Positions 54,421 to 64,000 of a stretch of DNA of 64,000 bases are shown in pieces (within the stretch, counting starts at the first letter, position 1; each line of letters begins with the position of its first letter). The stretch is taken from the NCBI GenBank assembly GCA_910574455.1, contig CAJSYZ010000003.1, positions 3,409,250 to 3,473,249 on the forward strand. The letters are read 5' to 3'. Source of the stretch: Trichaptum fuscoviolaceum (lineage: Eukaryota; Basidiomycota; Agaricomycetes; Hymenochaetales; Trichaptaceae). The notes under the pieces were generated by a model. It was not told where the DNA came from. It ran no database searches and saw only the letters and a list, made by a program, of their open reading frames with translations. The translations under genes were made by a program, and so were the position numbers.

Positions 54421-57400
54421 TTACACTAACAGCCTTGTATTCAGTAAAGGATGTCCATTAACATAGAGGATTTTGCCCATGTTATCCTTTGCTCGTTGTC
54501 GACCCTCTTTTTCCGAGTCTTTTTTATTCCTGTCGGTCTGCCTGGTTTCAGTTATCCCTGATTGACCCTCAGGTTCCACTGCAACCATGACATCCGAGAA
54601 CCCGTGTGCATCAGCAGTTGTGATCAGGTCCATTAGCTGTTCGCCAGCCGATCTGCTGATGACAATAAGCACGGTATCGTCAAGATCGCCCCCATAGTGA
54701 TCCAGTTCCTCATTGTCTGCTGAAGCATTGATGGACATATCATCGGAATTGATCACGATAACTCCGGATACCTTCGCATTCTTCGCGAATACCAACTTCT
54801 CCAAGAAGGAACACTCTCCACGATGGACAAGGAGTGCTGAGTCCTTCGGGATAGCTCCCGGTTCGTACGACGAACAGCCTAAAGGATTTGAATGGACGCG
54901 AACCAGCCGACTTCCTCCTCCGTCGAGAAAGCGCAGAGGAAGTTGACGGAATTGATTGCCCAATCCTGGATCTGCACCGAAAGTCGAAGTAAAGCCTAAG
55001 GTCCTCAGCTCCATAAAGTTGCTTTGTCCAGCAAATTGATTTGCTATTGGATCTTCTCTGTCGAGAAAGAAGCGTATTTGGACATCTTTGGCACGGTTTA
55101 AGGGAAATCCATCTTCATCGAAAGCCGGTTTGTTATTTGATGGACCAGTGAAGAGGTCCGTGTCGTTGACGTATACGATCTGGCCGCGCCGTACAGTATA
55201 AGGGCCAACTGCATAGTCATGATAAACAATGGATCATAGCAGTCGATCTCCATTCAAAATACTTACGTTTCGTAATATCATAGCCCTTCCTGTCCAGTCG
55301 GCTGACGATATGTGTTCGAATCCCGGAAACATTGTGTAGGACAAATCCATCTTCAACTTCGGTTATCTTTTGTAAACTTGGGCTCAAATCTTCGGGTACA
55401 ATTTGACCATTTGTCGACAGAATGAAGTCATAAGACTAAGAGTAATCTGTTTGTTAGTTATCAGTAAAAGAATGTGCGCATCGGAAGTCATACATATATG
55501 TCCACCACGGGCATTGCACATTGACCATTTGGAGACCAGCTTTCTTCCTCGTACTCCGTCGAGGCTGCAGCGACAAGCGCTCTAGCGTAGTCTACATCTG
55601 GTCTAGATAGAACCCCTTTAACAAGCCCCGATGGTGTATCGTTGTTCGATCCGGTAGATGCAATATGTATGGGAGTATAAGAAGGGCATTTGAGGTCCTC
55701 TGATCGACGTAGCTTTCGTCGAACTGCGGACAACGGCTTGAGGTGTTTGGAATCTAGTGTCAGGATATGGCCTTCGGTAGTGAAGACAAAGTTAGAATCG
55801 TCACTGTGTAGGGCGTTTGACTCGTCGAAGAGCAAGTATAGATACTAGTCTAGTTAGAGGGTCTCACTTTAATCAAGTGTCCCGGACGTACCTTTAGCGT
55901 TTCTGATAACACGAATGATTCCATTCTGTCGTCTTGTTTGTTTGTCTTCAAGTCTGAAATACCAGCGAGTCCACAAGCAACCTTGGTTCGTGATGTTAAG
56001 TCTTGCAATATGCGCTCCCCTACCTCCAGATAGAATGGATCCTTTGTAGCCTTAATCAAGAGTTAGTTACATCCAAAGTGTGCAATTACGACTATCATAT
56101 ACCCGATAAAGATAATAAGTAGACTCGGCGAACTCTGGCGATCACGTCAGACGTACAACTCAAAAGATCATGGGTGGCGGAGTTCGTACCTGGTCGTAGT
56201 GGGTATTGCGATGCGACGGCTTGCATATAATGGATATCCCAAACTTCCGGAAGGCCTGAATTTCTTTTCCATAAATTCCAATCTAAGCAAAGTTCAACGA
56301 TGATTTCCAGATCGTTAGAAAGATCTCGTACAAATTAGATGCGATTTTATCGCATTTTCTACGTCTCCGGCGAGGACCTGAAGGCCTGGCCAGAACGCGG
56401 AGAGAGAGTCAACCGTATTGTATGCTGGGTCGCCAGAATGTATGTTGACTGGGCGAAACTGTACTTGTATAGTTAATGCACTGATGCTTATTGATCAAGA
56501 ACTGATCCGTACCCAGAATCCGTCCGCTCCTCGTGAATAGCGCATAATTGCGGCGTATGCCTCATGCCAGACATCAAGGAATTCCACTTCCCCTGAACAA
56601 TAAATGAAGATCAACATAATCACCGAAAGAAGTGAAAAAAAAACAGACCACTCAAGATGAACCATTTGAATGCATACTCGTAGAATGAGTCTATACCAGC
56701 ACCTATGCTGGTGACCTCTGGGCTTAGCCATTTCTGCAGTAGATGTTAGCGTTGCATGAGCAAAATGGTCGATGAACTCACGCCAGTCCAGGTGTTTATT
56801 GTATTTCCAACTAATCCAATGTCGGATTTTCGATTCCAAATTGCGAAAAATGCCTTGTAAGCAGCTTTCTCAAACCGATCATCGCCGGTTAATCTGCTAA
56901 GAGTACCAAATTCAAGAATAAGAGAGCCAGCCCCAGCGGTACCTGCGTAGCGAGGGGAACTTATAAGCTTCGATTCCTTATCAATAGAACTGTGACTGAC
57001 AGGTATCCATGGACTCTCCGAAAGGTACGCCATGTCTTAAGTTGAGCTGTACTCGTATATTGCGTCACTCTTAGATTAGAAGTACAAGAATCGGAGCTAA
57101 TTACCCGAGCATAAGGTATTCCGGTTGGTGTGGCAAACGCAGGCAGCAACCTACGGCCCAGGTCATGGGCCATTGAAAGAAGTTCGCCGCGATACCAAGG
57201 GATGTGGAAACGACCCTTTGTATCAGACGCGAATATGTGGGCAGAAAGCAGACCGCCCAACACACGAATCGTGGTCTCAAAGACTTGTGGCTTCGTGTTC
57301 ACGTCCATTGAAACCCATCCCAGCGTGTTACGGACTGCAGTCTCAAACCCGCTTGGGTCATCCATGACAATAAAGGTGTCAAGGACGTCCAATAGTGTGA

Positions 57401-57909
57401 GAGAGAAATTACCAGCCACGTCATTAATGGCTACGTTGTGTCTACGAAGAATAGCAACCTTTAGCTATGTTCATGTGTTCAAGCAGCAGACTCACGGGTT
57501 CTCCCAATCTGGTCCCCTCCCGGTACATGACAGTGGCATGAGCTTTACACATATGAGCCAACCGTTTAGATTACTGAATAGATATATTTACCTCGTCCAG
57601 AGGAAAGGCTATGAACAGATGAGACCATAGGATCACAAAGCCAACACGCAGCCCACGCACCGTACGTCATGTAATTATCAAAGCCATGCGTCCAAAGGCC
57701 TCTTGTCCTCTCCCTGTGAGATTAAAGTTGATGAATGCAGAGCACACGAGTGGATAACAAGCAGTTTACCTCGCGTCCAGCTTTCTTTGAATTGTCCAGC
57801 TTTTCCCGTGAGGAGTTGAACTGTTCGAGGCAAGGCTATAAGAATCGGATACAAGGCCATTGAGAAGAACAGCGAGTGCAGCTTGTCGCCATGCCTGACG
57901 CCAGCGCAT
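54421..57909 (-). CDS. MNL1: EDEM-type alpha-mannosidase (GH47) with PA domain
   Basis: ER enzyme that trims mannose from misfolded glycoproteins to mark them for ER-associated degradation (yeast Htm1/Mnl1). The correct start is [18 protein letters not shown] at 57909, a signal peptide. A frame one base away looks open from its own Met but cannot be spliced in phase. Removal of the intron from GCGAG/GTAAAC to CTCACAG gives [18 protein letters not shown]47 strings are [60 protein letters not shown] and the calcium-site FTTEGHIL. A protease-associated domain follows ([16 protein letters not shown]). It ends in a charged tail with no HDEL. About 950 residues, with many introns. Confidence 0.94.
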
Positions 57910-58109
57910 GAGAGCAAAGGGGAGAAGAGTTGAGCTCAGGCTTCAGCCAGGCTGCCAGATCATCGCTACTATTGTGGAAGTGCGACGTGGAGTGCAGATC
58001 TAAGCTGTGCCTAAATTTAGCAACGGAGAAAAGGTTGCCGAGCCTGCGATTACATTTATTGATACAAGGCCTCACCTTTGGCGCGCGCGGTCTTCAGTCC
58101 GCTTTCACA

Positions 58110-59450
58110 ATGACCTCTACACTCGTGTCCAATAAACTTGCTGAGTACATGCTGAAAAGCTGGTGAGCAGATTCTATCTGTGCGAATAATAAAGAATGTT
58201 GAATTTTATCAGGGTCTTGACGGACGAAATCTGTACGAATGAAGGATGCCATATCCCGCTCATGCGCTCTCCGAAAGGCGTTTCTCCTCCAACGATGTTC
58301 TGTGCAAGCTGTGACGGGGATCCGGAAGGTAAGAAGGTAGAACGACCTCTAAGATTGACCCATTGACCGCGCGTTTTGAATGCCCTAAGGTGCTGCGTCG
58401 GGCTCTACGATGATTCAGAACCGTGCACGTCAGGCATCTCCGAGCCTCACTCACAGCACAAGTACCCGAATGTCTAGATCCTCCACTCCTCCAACAGATA
58501 TCTCAAGTGCACTGAGCTCACCAACCTTTGCACCTCCAATCGACACTGCTGAAACACTTCGTCGACGTCAACAGTCTGATGCTGCATCATCCGAGATAGG
58601 CAAAAGATTGCTGAAAGGCTGGGCTATGCTTGCAGACGAATGTCCGAATCCTCGGTGCTATGGTGTTCCTCTTGTCAGGCCACCACTCGCAGGAGGCGGC
58701 AAGGATCCTCGAAAGGTCAGTTCTTTAAATCATATGTAGTACGACCAGCTAATCTAATGTTCCTTTAGGAATGTGTTTCATGTGGTATTGTCTACGTTGA
58801 CGAGAAAGATACTCAAGGATGGGATCGTCTAGTCCCCGTTAGCCAACCTGAATCTTCAAACGATACAATCTCCGCTAGTTCAAGCAATGAAGTTGTAGTC
58901 GGTGAAAGCCCGAACATACTCAATGTGCCCTTGCAGAGTTCAGCGAATGGATTTGACGAGAAGAAAACAAAGACAATGGATCACCCACCCGTGCGTCTGT
59001 CTCCCGTGTATGTCTGAAAATTGGACCTTACAAAATAGTTGTAGCTACAGAACGGATCTATTCTGTCGGTTACAACTACCAAATCCACTCGGAGTGATAA
59101 TATCGTGAGTTTGAGTTTCCGCATGACCACCGCTCGGCGACAAACTCATTTCAACAGATACCTGTCGCTCCTTATCGGAAAATTGTACAGTATTTGACTT
59201 CAAGGATTACGAAACTGATCTGATGGTCTTGATACAGGGTTACTTGAACGATTCGGTTCTAGAATCGGCGACAGTATCATTAGAAGCTGCTTTGGTTTCG
59301 CTTTCACAAAAACTTACTTCTCAAGCCAGTCACCCGATTTCCATAGAACCTACGGCTCTGGGCAATACCGCGGAAGCAATGGGGAAGGTTATACAAGTTA
59401 TGACGCAAGTTAAAAACCTACGAGGGGATTCTGGAACTGCTGAGCAATGA
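58110..59450 (+). CDS. Protein with two p27-type (ZNRD2/SSSCA1) zinc ribbons
   Basis: The family of human ZNRD2 (autoantigen p27) is defined by a short zinc ribbon. Here it occurs twice. The first copy is assembled by splicing at the N-terminus: KLAEYMLKSWVLTDEIC, then CTNEGCHIPLMR and FCASCDG. The second is in the middle: GKRLLKGWAMLADECPNPRC, then YGVPLVRPP and KECVSCGIVYVDE after the next intron. Each has a Cys-x4-Cys and a Cys-x2-Cys pair. A Ser/Thr-rich linker lies between them, and the C-terminus is a helix (LESATVSLEAALVSLSQKL). Splice phases were checked through to the stop. The function is unknown, though the family has been linked to mitosis and centromeres. It diverges from MNL1 over 200 bases. 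Confidence 0.84.
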
Positions 59451-59998
59451 CACTAGTGAAGAAACATCATTCGCACTTTCTTTATTGCCCCTTTCCACAT
59501 TTTGTTTAGTGGTACATCCGGTGGCTTTCTATTTCGGTCACAACATTTTATGTCGATTATTCATATTGTTTGCATCGGAAAGTTCTCGTACAGTTTTTCA
59601 GTTTCCGTTCTTGCGTGGTGGCAATCGAATCTTAATTCCGGAGATGTCATCAGGAAGGCAGTTTCTTTAATGTGGAACACATTGCGTATGCTTCACGTAT
59701 TCACTCTTGAACATGCTGTTGCCTCCTGGATCATAGACTTATGGTGCATGTTTCTAGCAAGGCATTCATATAAATCAGGTTCTACGCTGCCCATTCCAGT
59801 CTCCCCTACCAAGTATCCTTTCCATTTCACTCAGCTTAGGAGGCGAGGATCGCAGGCTGATATCAAATCTCCTGAAGTCTCATCCTAGCACTTGATTCTA
59901 TCAGGCACTGTGGCTGGTCCACCTATGATAAAACCCCGAGTACGTACAAAGTTCTCGCAATAGTCGTATTTTACGAATCACTGATTTTCATCATCAAT
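59451..59998. other. Gap before the DExG-repeat gene
   Basis: About 550 bases between same-strand genes. It contains a 128-codon open frame (59502-59888) with hydrophobic patches but no family resemblance, splice support or clear promoter, so I do not call it. Confidence 0.35.
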
Positions 59999-61955
59999 AT
60001 GAAGGTCCCCAAAATTGTATGCTACTCTATTTAATTCATCGTGGCATTATGTTGATAATCGTATTTATCCTAGTTCTCGTCTCGTAAAACTTCGCGTCCT
60101 GTCGAGGCCCAGGACTACGCTGACGACGAGTCCGTATACAGTCAACCTACACCTGTCGAAGAAGTTCTCGCTCGCGCTGGCCATATGTCTCACGAGGAAC
60201 TTCGTCCTATTCCTCCTCCCATAGAACACGATTACCACCATGACTCCGTCGATTTCCAAGAGCCAGGAAGTCGCCTTTTCGAAACACTCTCTACCGACGA
60301 TGGTCACTCTCGCCAAGCTCTAGCACTGGAGGCACCACATCATGACGAGCATGATCATTTTTCGTCACCTCGTATACCCTCTACGCAAATGCAAGAGGAT
60401 GACTACGAGTATGAAATGGGGAGCGCTCGGCCGGTCCGAATTGAGCGTAGTAGACCTATACAAGTTCCCCCTTCCACCGAAGCCTCGTATTCCACGCGAA
60501 GCGGTACCAACAGAGTGACCTTCATGGGCGACCTCGGGCACCACGATCGTGATGAGTATGAGGATGACTACGATAATTACTCTGCGGGGAGGACTATGAC
60601 CTCTGGTTTCCCGGGTACCGTAAGAAGTGATAATAGTTCACGTACCGGCTCATCTGGCGTAAGTAGTTCACCGCAAACGATCGAGATTTATGACTGTGGA
60701 CGCTGATCAGTGGACGGGATTGTAGACGTCCTATCGTCGTGGACATAGCCATCGTGATGACAAAAGGGTCATTCATCGGGATCAGCCAAGGTCAAGGCTA
60801 GATGACCGAATGGTGGAGCCAAAACTTCCTTACATGATCCTAGTTGACTGGGGGAATGGCCTGCAGGTGGGTTCTTGTTTTCCACGCAGGTGTGCGAACT
60901 TCTGACGTAGTTCTTTAAAGGTCGGGAACGAGGAAGACGGATTCATGCCGTACGAAGAATATCTGGCGACAAGCCATTTGCGACGATATAGGGGAGAATC
61001 GTATCTCATTATCCCGGGAAATACACCTGTGGTTTTCCACGACGAGCAGGGACGTGAACTATTCAGGTAAATTTTTAGTGCGGTCTATTTGAATAAATAA
61101 TTCACCACTTAATTACAGAGTGGATGCTCAAAAATACAATACACCCTATATGCGTCGCCGGAAGTACATCATTCAAGATGAATATGGAAATGAAATTCAT
61201 AGGTATGTTCATCCAGCTGGAATTATGGGCACTACTCACGAAACTCCACAGAATCGGTTTTGACAGAGACCGCAGAAATGGCGGAAGCTCTGGATCTCGC
61301 CACAGTGACTCGGGGTCTTCAGGCAGAGGTTATGGCTCGCCGCGCTCTCAGGATAAGCGCGTGATTTATTTGGAGCCGTCGGTGAAAGGAAGGCAAGCTC
61401 ACAATCGGTACTGAGTGCATGCGCAGGTCGCATTGACTCTGGACTCCTTTTGTATGTACTACATAGCTCTGTGTCCTCCAGGACCGGTAGCAACTATACA
61501 GGAAGTTCGCACACACGCAGTTCATATTCTGGAACGGCATCATCTCGAGCTTCGGAAGATAGCGTACGAACCATGAACTCATCCTCTTCGACACCAGATA
61601 TTTGTGTCGTAGATGAAAATGGAACCCGCATCTATGAGTAAGGAAGTTGGCCGCTTGGTTCCAGAACTGTATTCTGATCAAAGTTAAATGTCTGCCTCGC
61701 GTGTTTGTTATAGCACGAGAGACCACAGAACCAAGGGGATGATTGGCTACAACGATTATTATGAAGATGAGCGGCCTAATTATGTGTTCGTTGACGAGCT
61801 CGGTCGCCCAGTAAACAAGTACGTACTGTATATGCTAAACTTTGGGAATGGATGTTCCTCATTTCTGCAACAGGGAGAAGCAATATCCAGACGAGTTTGG
61901 AGCGAAGAAGCCTAGCAAGAAACTGCAAAAGCGATCTCCGGTTTTCTACTTTTGA
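59999..61955 (+). CDS. Disordered protein with exon-encoded DExG repeats, function unknown
   Basis: No known family. Exon 59999-60016 encodes MKVPKI, and a long Ser/His/Asp-rich exon begins at 60074. Later exons end in variants of one motif, always just before a phase-2 intron: VVFHDEQGRELFR (exon end 61066), KYIIQDEYGNEIHR (61202), the divergent VIYLEPSVKGRQAHNR (61407), ICVVDENGTRIYE (61637) and YVFVDELGRPVNK (61818). The final exon (61874-61955) repeats a shorter form, YPDEFGAKKP, and ends KLQKRSPVFYF. Exons between these introns are symmetrical (2-2), so they can be duplicated or skipped without frame shift. Regions between motifs are low-complexity (GSSGSRHSDSGSSGRG). Splice sites were checked from 60001 to the stop. 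Confidence 0.78.
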
Positions 61956-62211
61956 TGTTGGATCCTTTAATTCAGATTACTTTTTTTCCGCCTTCAGGCC
62001 TTTCGACAACATCTTTTCTCGTCGCTGTTTCCTGTTCACGTCCACTCATTCACTGCTTTCCTGTTTCACTTGACAACTCTCAGATGGTAGAGTAGCCACA
62101 CATTCACTAATATTTATTAACAGCTTAACGTTATTTCCCTGACTCTTCATGTAAGAACAACATACTAATGTATAGGCTGCAGGCCAATGTTAACGTTTCC
62201 TGGAGCTACGT

Positions 62212-63421
62212 TCATCTACGCTTAGACGTGGGCTTTCGTCCCATTCCCCTTCTCGGGCCAGTGCTTCTAGGACCTTGAGTGGATGCAATTTCATCCTTAC
62301 TGAGCTTCAGAACACCACCAGAAAATCGCCCGACGCCGAGCTTCAAACCACGCTCCCTCTTTCTCCTATCGCGTTTTCCATCGGAAGAGGCATCAAAGAC
62401 ATGCTTGATACTCTGGTGGTAATTTCCTAGATTTTTCGCCTGAAGTGAAGTGTCAAATCGACTTACGCAGACAACATTGGTAGAATAAACTGACCTGCTC
62501 CAATCTCATCGCCTTCTGTTCCTCGATAGACTTCTCCAGACCCAGTCTAACCCGTTTACTGGCTTTCTTCCGTTCATCTTGGCACACGAGAGACTCGCCT
62601 TTCCCGAGTTTCGCACCACCGGCGAGTTCCAATAGTCGCCCTTCGAGCGCCTTTCTTTTCTGCGCTGGAGTCATATTCAGTTCTGAGTTCAATGATCCTG
62701 ATAGCAGTTGCGTGTGGACAAGCTTGTGTAGAAGGGCATCATTCTGTAGGTTTGATCTTGGGGGAACGAACGTTTAACCAAGTATCAGAGCTTACGAGAT
62801 GGAAGGCCATACCTCTCTTCTAGAAAGTCATCACCTTCACCTTCACTTTCATCTTCTTTACCTTTCACAATTCCTATATCTTCGCGTAATCTTGAGACTT
62901 TAGAGGACTGCGAGGATCAGATCAGATGAGAGAACTGTGATAGGAGTCCATGAACTTACCATGAACGCCTTTGCCTGTAACTTTGATAGAGCGGGACTTC
63001 TTCCTGTGCTTGGCCCACTAAATATAACAACTTCGGGCTGCTTGACCAACGGCTGTTCACTCGTAAATTCATCATCCTCGACTTCATCTACATGTCAGTA
63101 CTACTAGTCAAAGCATCTATGAAAAAAATCTGCCTCACTTTCCTCGCCCTCGCTTTCATCCTCGTCCTCCGTCTCCTTATCGCTGTGGCTTGCATTGACG
63201 GAGAATCCATGCCATTCGTCATCCGATGAATTTATCACGTTCGGCGTAGAATCAGAGTTCAGCTTGTCCTTTCCCGAATCATGTTTAACCTTTCGACGCT
63301 TTCTCTGAGGTTGAGTGCTTGGTCCACCAAGGGAGCCGAAAGTCGACAGAAACTGTTGGCCGTGCGCCTGTAGAGCTGCAAGGAGGGCTTCTTTGCTAGT
63401 TTCCTCTGATGGTTTTGACAT
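62212..63421 (-). CDS. FAF1: Faf1-like rRNA-processing protein (C1orf131 family)
   Basis: Nucleolar factor for 18S rRNA maturation and 40S assembly. The start MSKPSEETSKEALLAALQ at 63421 is preferred; a Met five codons upstream (63436) is also possible. The first exon has a basic signal (PQRKRRKVKHDS) and acidic Ser runs. Later exons read VVIFSGPSTGRSP, then the coiled segment ALEGRLLELAGGAKLG and KKASKRVRLGLEKSIEEQK. After the last intron comes AKNLGNYHQSIKHVFDASS, and the C-terminal signature LKLGVGRFSGGVLKLSKDEI is followed by a basic end GRKPTSKRR. The C-terminal region is what defines the Faf1/C1orf131 family. Exon limits in the middle are approximate. Confidence 0.75.
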
Positions 63422-63673
63422 AGTATTGTGATGCAAACTGCTAAGAATGACCCTTCTATCTTCGTCGAGTCAGTCTCTGTTTGTGGAAGGAGTGTTCTGC
63501 TGCTGAGTCGGCTCAGGCTACGGCAATGGTGACAAAAAATCGCACTGCCACTGCCACGCTGAGTCTAATACCTAGTTCAAGTTGTACCTCAGATCGGATC
63601 CAACGTTCATTTTGTTCCTATACCTATACCATCTTTCTGTCGGTTGGTGCTATCAGGCTGTCTATTCTTCAAA

Positions 63674-64000
63674 ATGCTAGTTACTCTCTTTAATGCATCT
63701 TGTCGAGCTGTGCGCCCGAGAGCGCTCAGATTTATGTCAAATAACATACAGCTTCCACCTACACTGGGAGTGCGCACACAAGTCGTCTCCGATCCCCAGG
63801 GCTCAGGACAGCCAACCCCATTCACTCCTTTACAGAGTGAACAAGCGGCGGAGGCGATCAATGAACCTGTTGTCTCAATGACACCTCCATCTACGGGTGG
63901 TCCACCTCTGAGCGAAGCGCAGGCGCATCCGTTCGCAGGTGCACGAGAATATGCGGAGAGCCAGGAACAGGTAGCTAAGGCATCCTCATCAAATCTCCCC
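63674..64000 (+). CDS. N-terminal part of a probable mitochondrial protein
   Basis: An open frame from ATG 63674 runs without a stop to the window edge (109 codons). The N-terminus MLVTLFNASCRAVRPRALRF has several Arg, no acidic residue and hydroxylated or hydrophobic residues between, as in a mitochondrial targeting peptide. The rest is Pro/Gln/Ser-rich (QPTPFTPLQSEQAAEA; MTPPSTGGPPLSEAQ), as seen in the linker after the presequence of several mitochondrial proteins. No domain is visible before the edge. It diverges from the Faf1-like gene over about 250 bases, which supports a real start. Confidence 0.6.
   Translation, partial: MLVTLFNASCRAVRPRALRFMSNNIQLPPTLGVRTQVVSDPQGSGQPTPFTPLQSEQAAEAINEPVVSMTPPSTGGPPLSEAQAHPFAGAREYAESQEQVAKASSSNLP

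Noticed and set aside
57678..57917. Open frame with Met at [11 protein letters not shown] as the MNL1 start
   Set aside because: It cannot be joined in phase to the GH47 exon; the overlapping frame starting at 57909 splices correctly and has a better signal peptide.
59502..59888. 128-codon open frame between the zinc-ribbon gene and the DExG gene
   Set aside because: Starts right after a stop codon in probable 3' UTR, has no domain, no splice support and a random-looking mix of hydrophobic patches.

Overview
This window is nuclear DNA of a filamentous fungus, almost certainly a mushroom-forming basidiomycete (Agaricomycetes). Genes are dense and lie on both strands. Nearly every gene is cut by many short GT-AG introns of roughly 48 to 70 bases, some exons are tiny, and intergenic gaps are short. 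The gene content (Spt3, Ddi1, Atg29, Atg10, Mnl1, Nop14, a multi-exon P450, Dal5-like permeases) is typically fungal. There are no operons, CRISPR arrays or recognisable transposons, and I saw no convincing tRNA or rRNA.

Layout, left to right. 1-14 kb: 3' part of NOP14 (+), a 2-oxoglutarate/Fe(II) oxygenase-like gene (-), the ATR/Mec1 checkpoint kinase (+, about 8.5 kb), YAF9 (-) and a cytochrome c oxidase subunit VIIa gene (+). 14-24.3 kb: the cytochrome oxidase assembly factor COA3 (+), an RNase III with a dsRNA-binding domain (-), MET16 PAPS reductase (-), SPT3 (+), DDI1 (-) and ATG29 (-). 24.5-34.2 kb: YIH1/IMPACT (+), a cytochrome P450 (+), a conserved ankyrin-like orphan (+), a disordered orphan (-) and a four-helix membrane orphan (-). 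34.5-43 kb: a large dynamin-type nuclear GTPase resembling SLIP-GC (-), a charged disordered orphan (-) and a small conserved orphan (+). 43.3-48.6 kb: two tandem Dal5-like MFS permeases (-). 49.2-58 kb: ERG10 thiolase (-), ATG10 (-), RPS1/eS1 (+), APT1 (+) and the EDEM-type mannosidase MNL1 (-). 58-64 kb: a protein with two p27-type zinc ribbons (+), a protein built from phase-2 exons that end in a DExG motif (+), a FAF1-like rRNA-processing factor (-) and the 5' part of a probably mitochondrial protein (+).

These are mostly housekeeping genes rather than a dedicated cluster, but some neighbours are functionally related. COX7A and COA3 lie side by side on one strand. ATG29 (autophagy) and YIH1 (Gcn2 control) diverge from one short promoter region, and ATG10 diverges from a ribosomal protein gene. 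ACGCGT boxes of the kind used for G1/S transcription lie upstream of both the ATR kinase and the SLIP-GC-like GTPase.

The best candidates for something new are the exon-repeat DExG protein at 59999-61955, the fungal SLIP-GC-like GTPase with a charged insert at 34542-39220, and a set of conserved orphan families. Exon structures were joined by eye. Where I checked splice phases across a whole gene I say so. Otherwise the ends are supported but internal exons are approximate.
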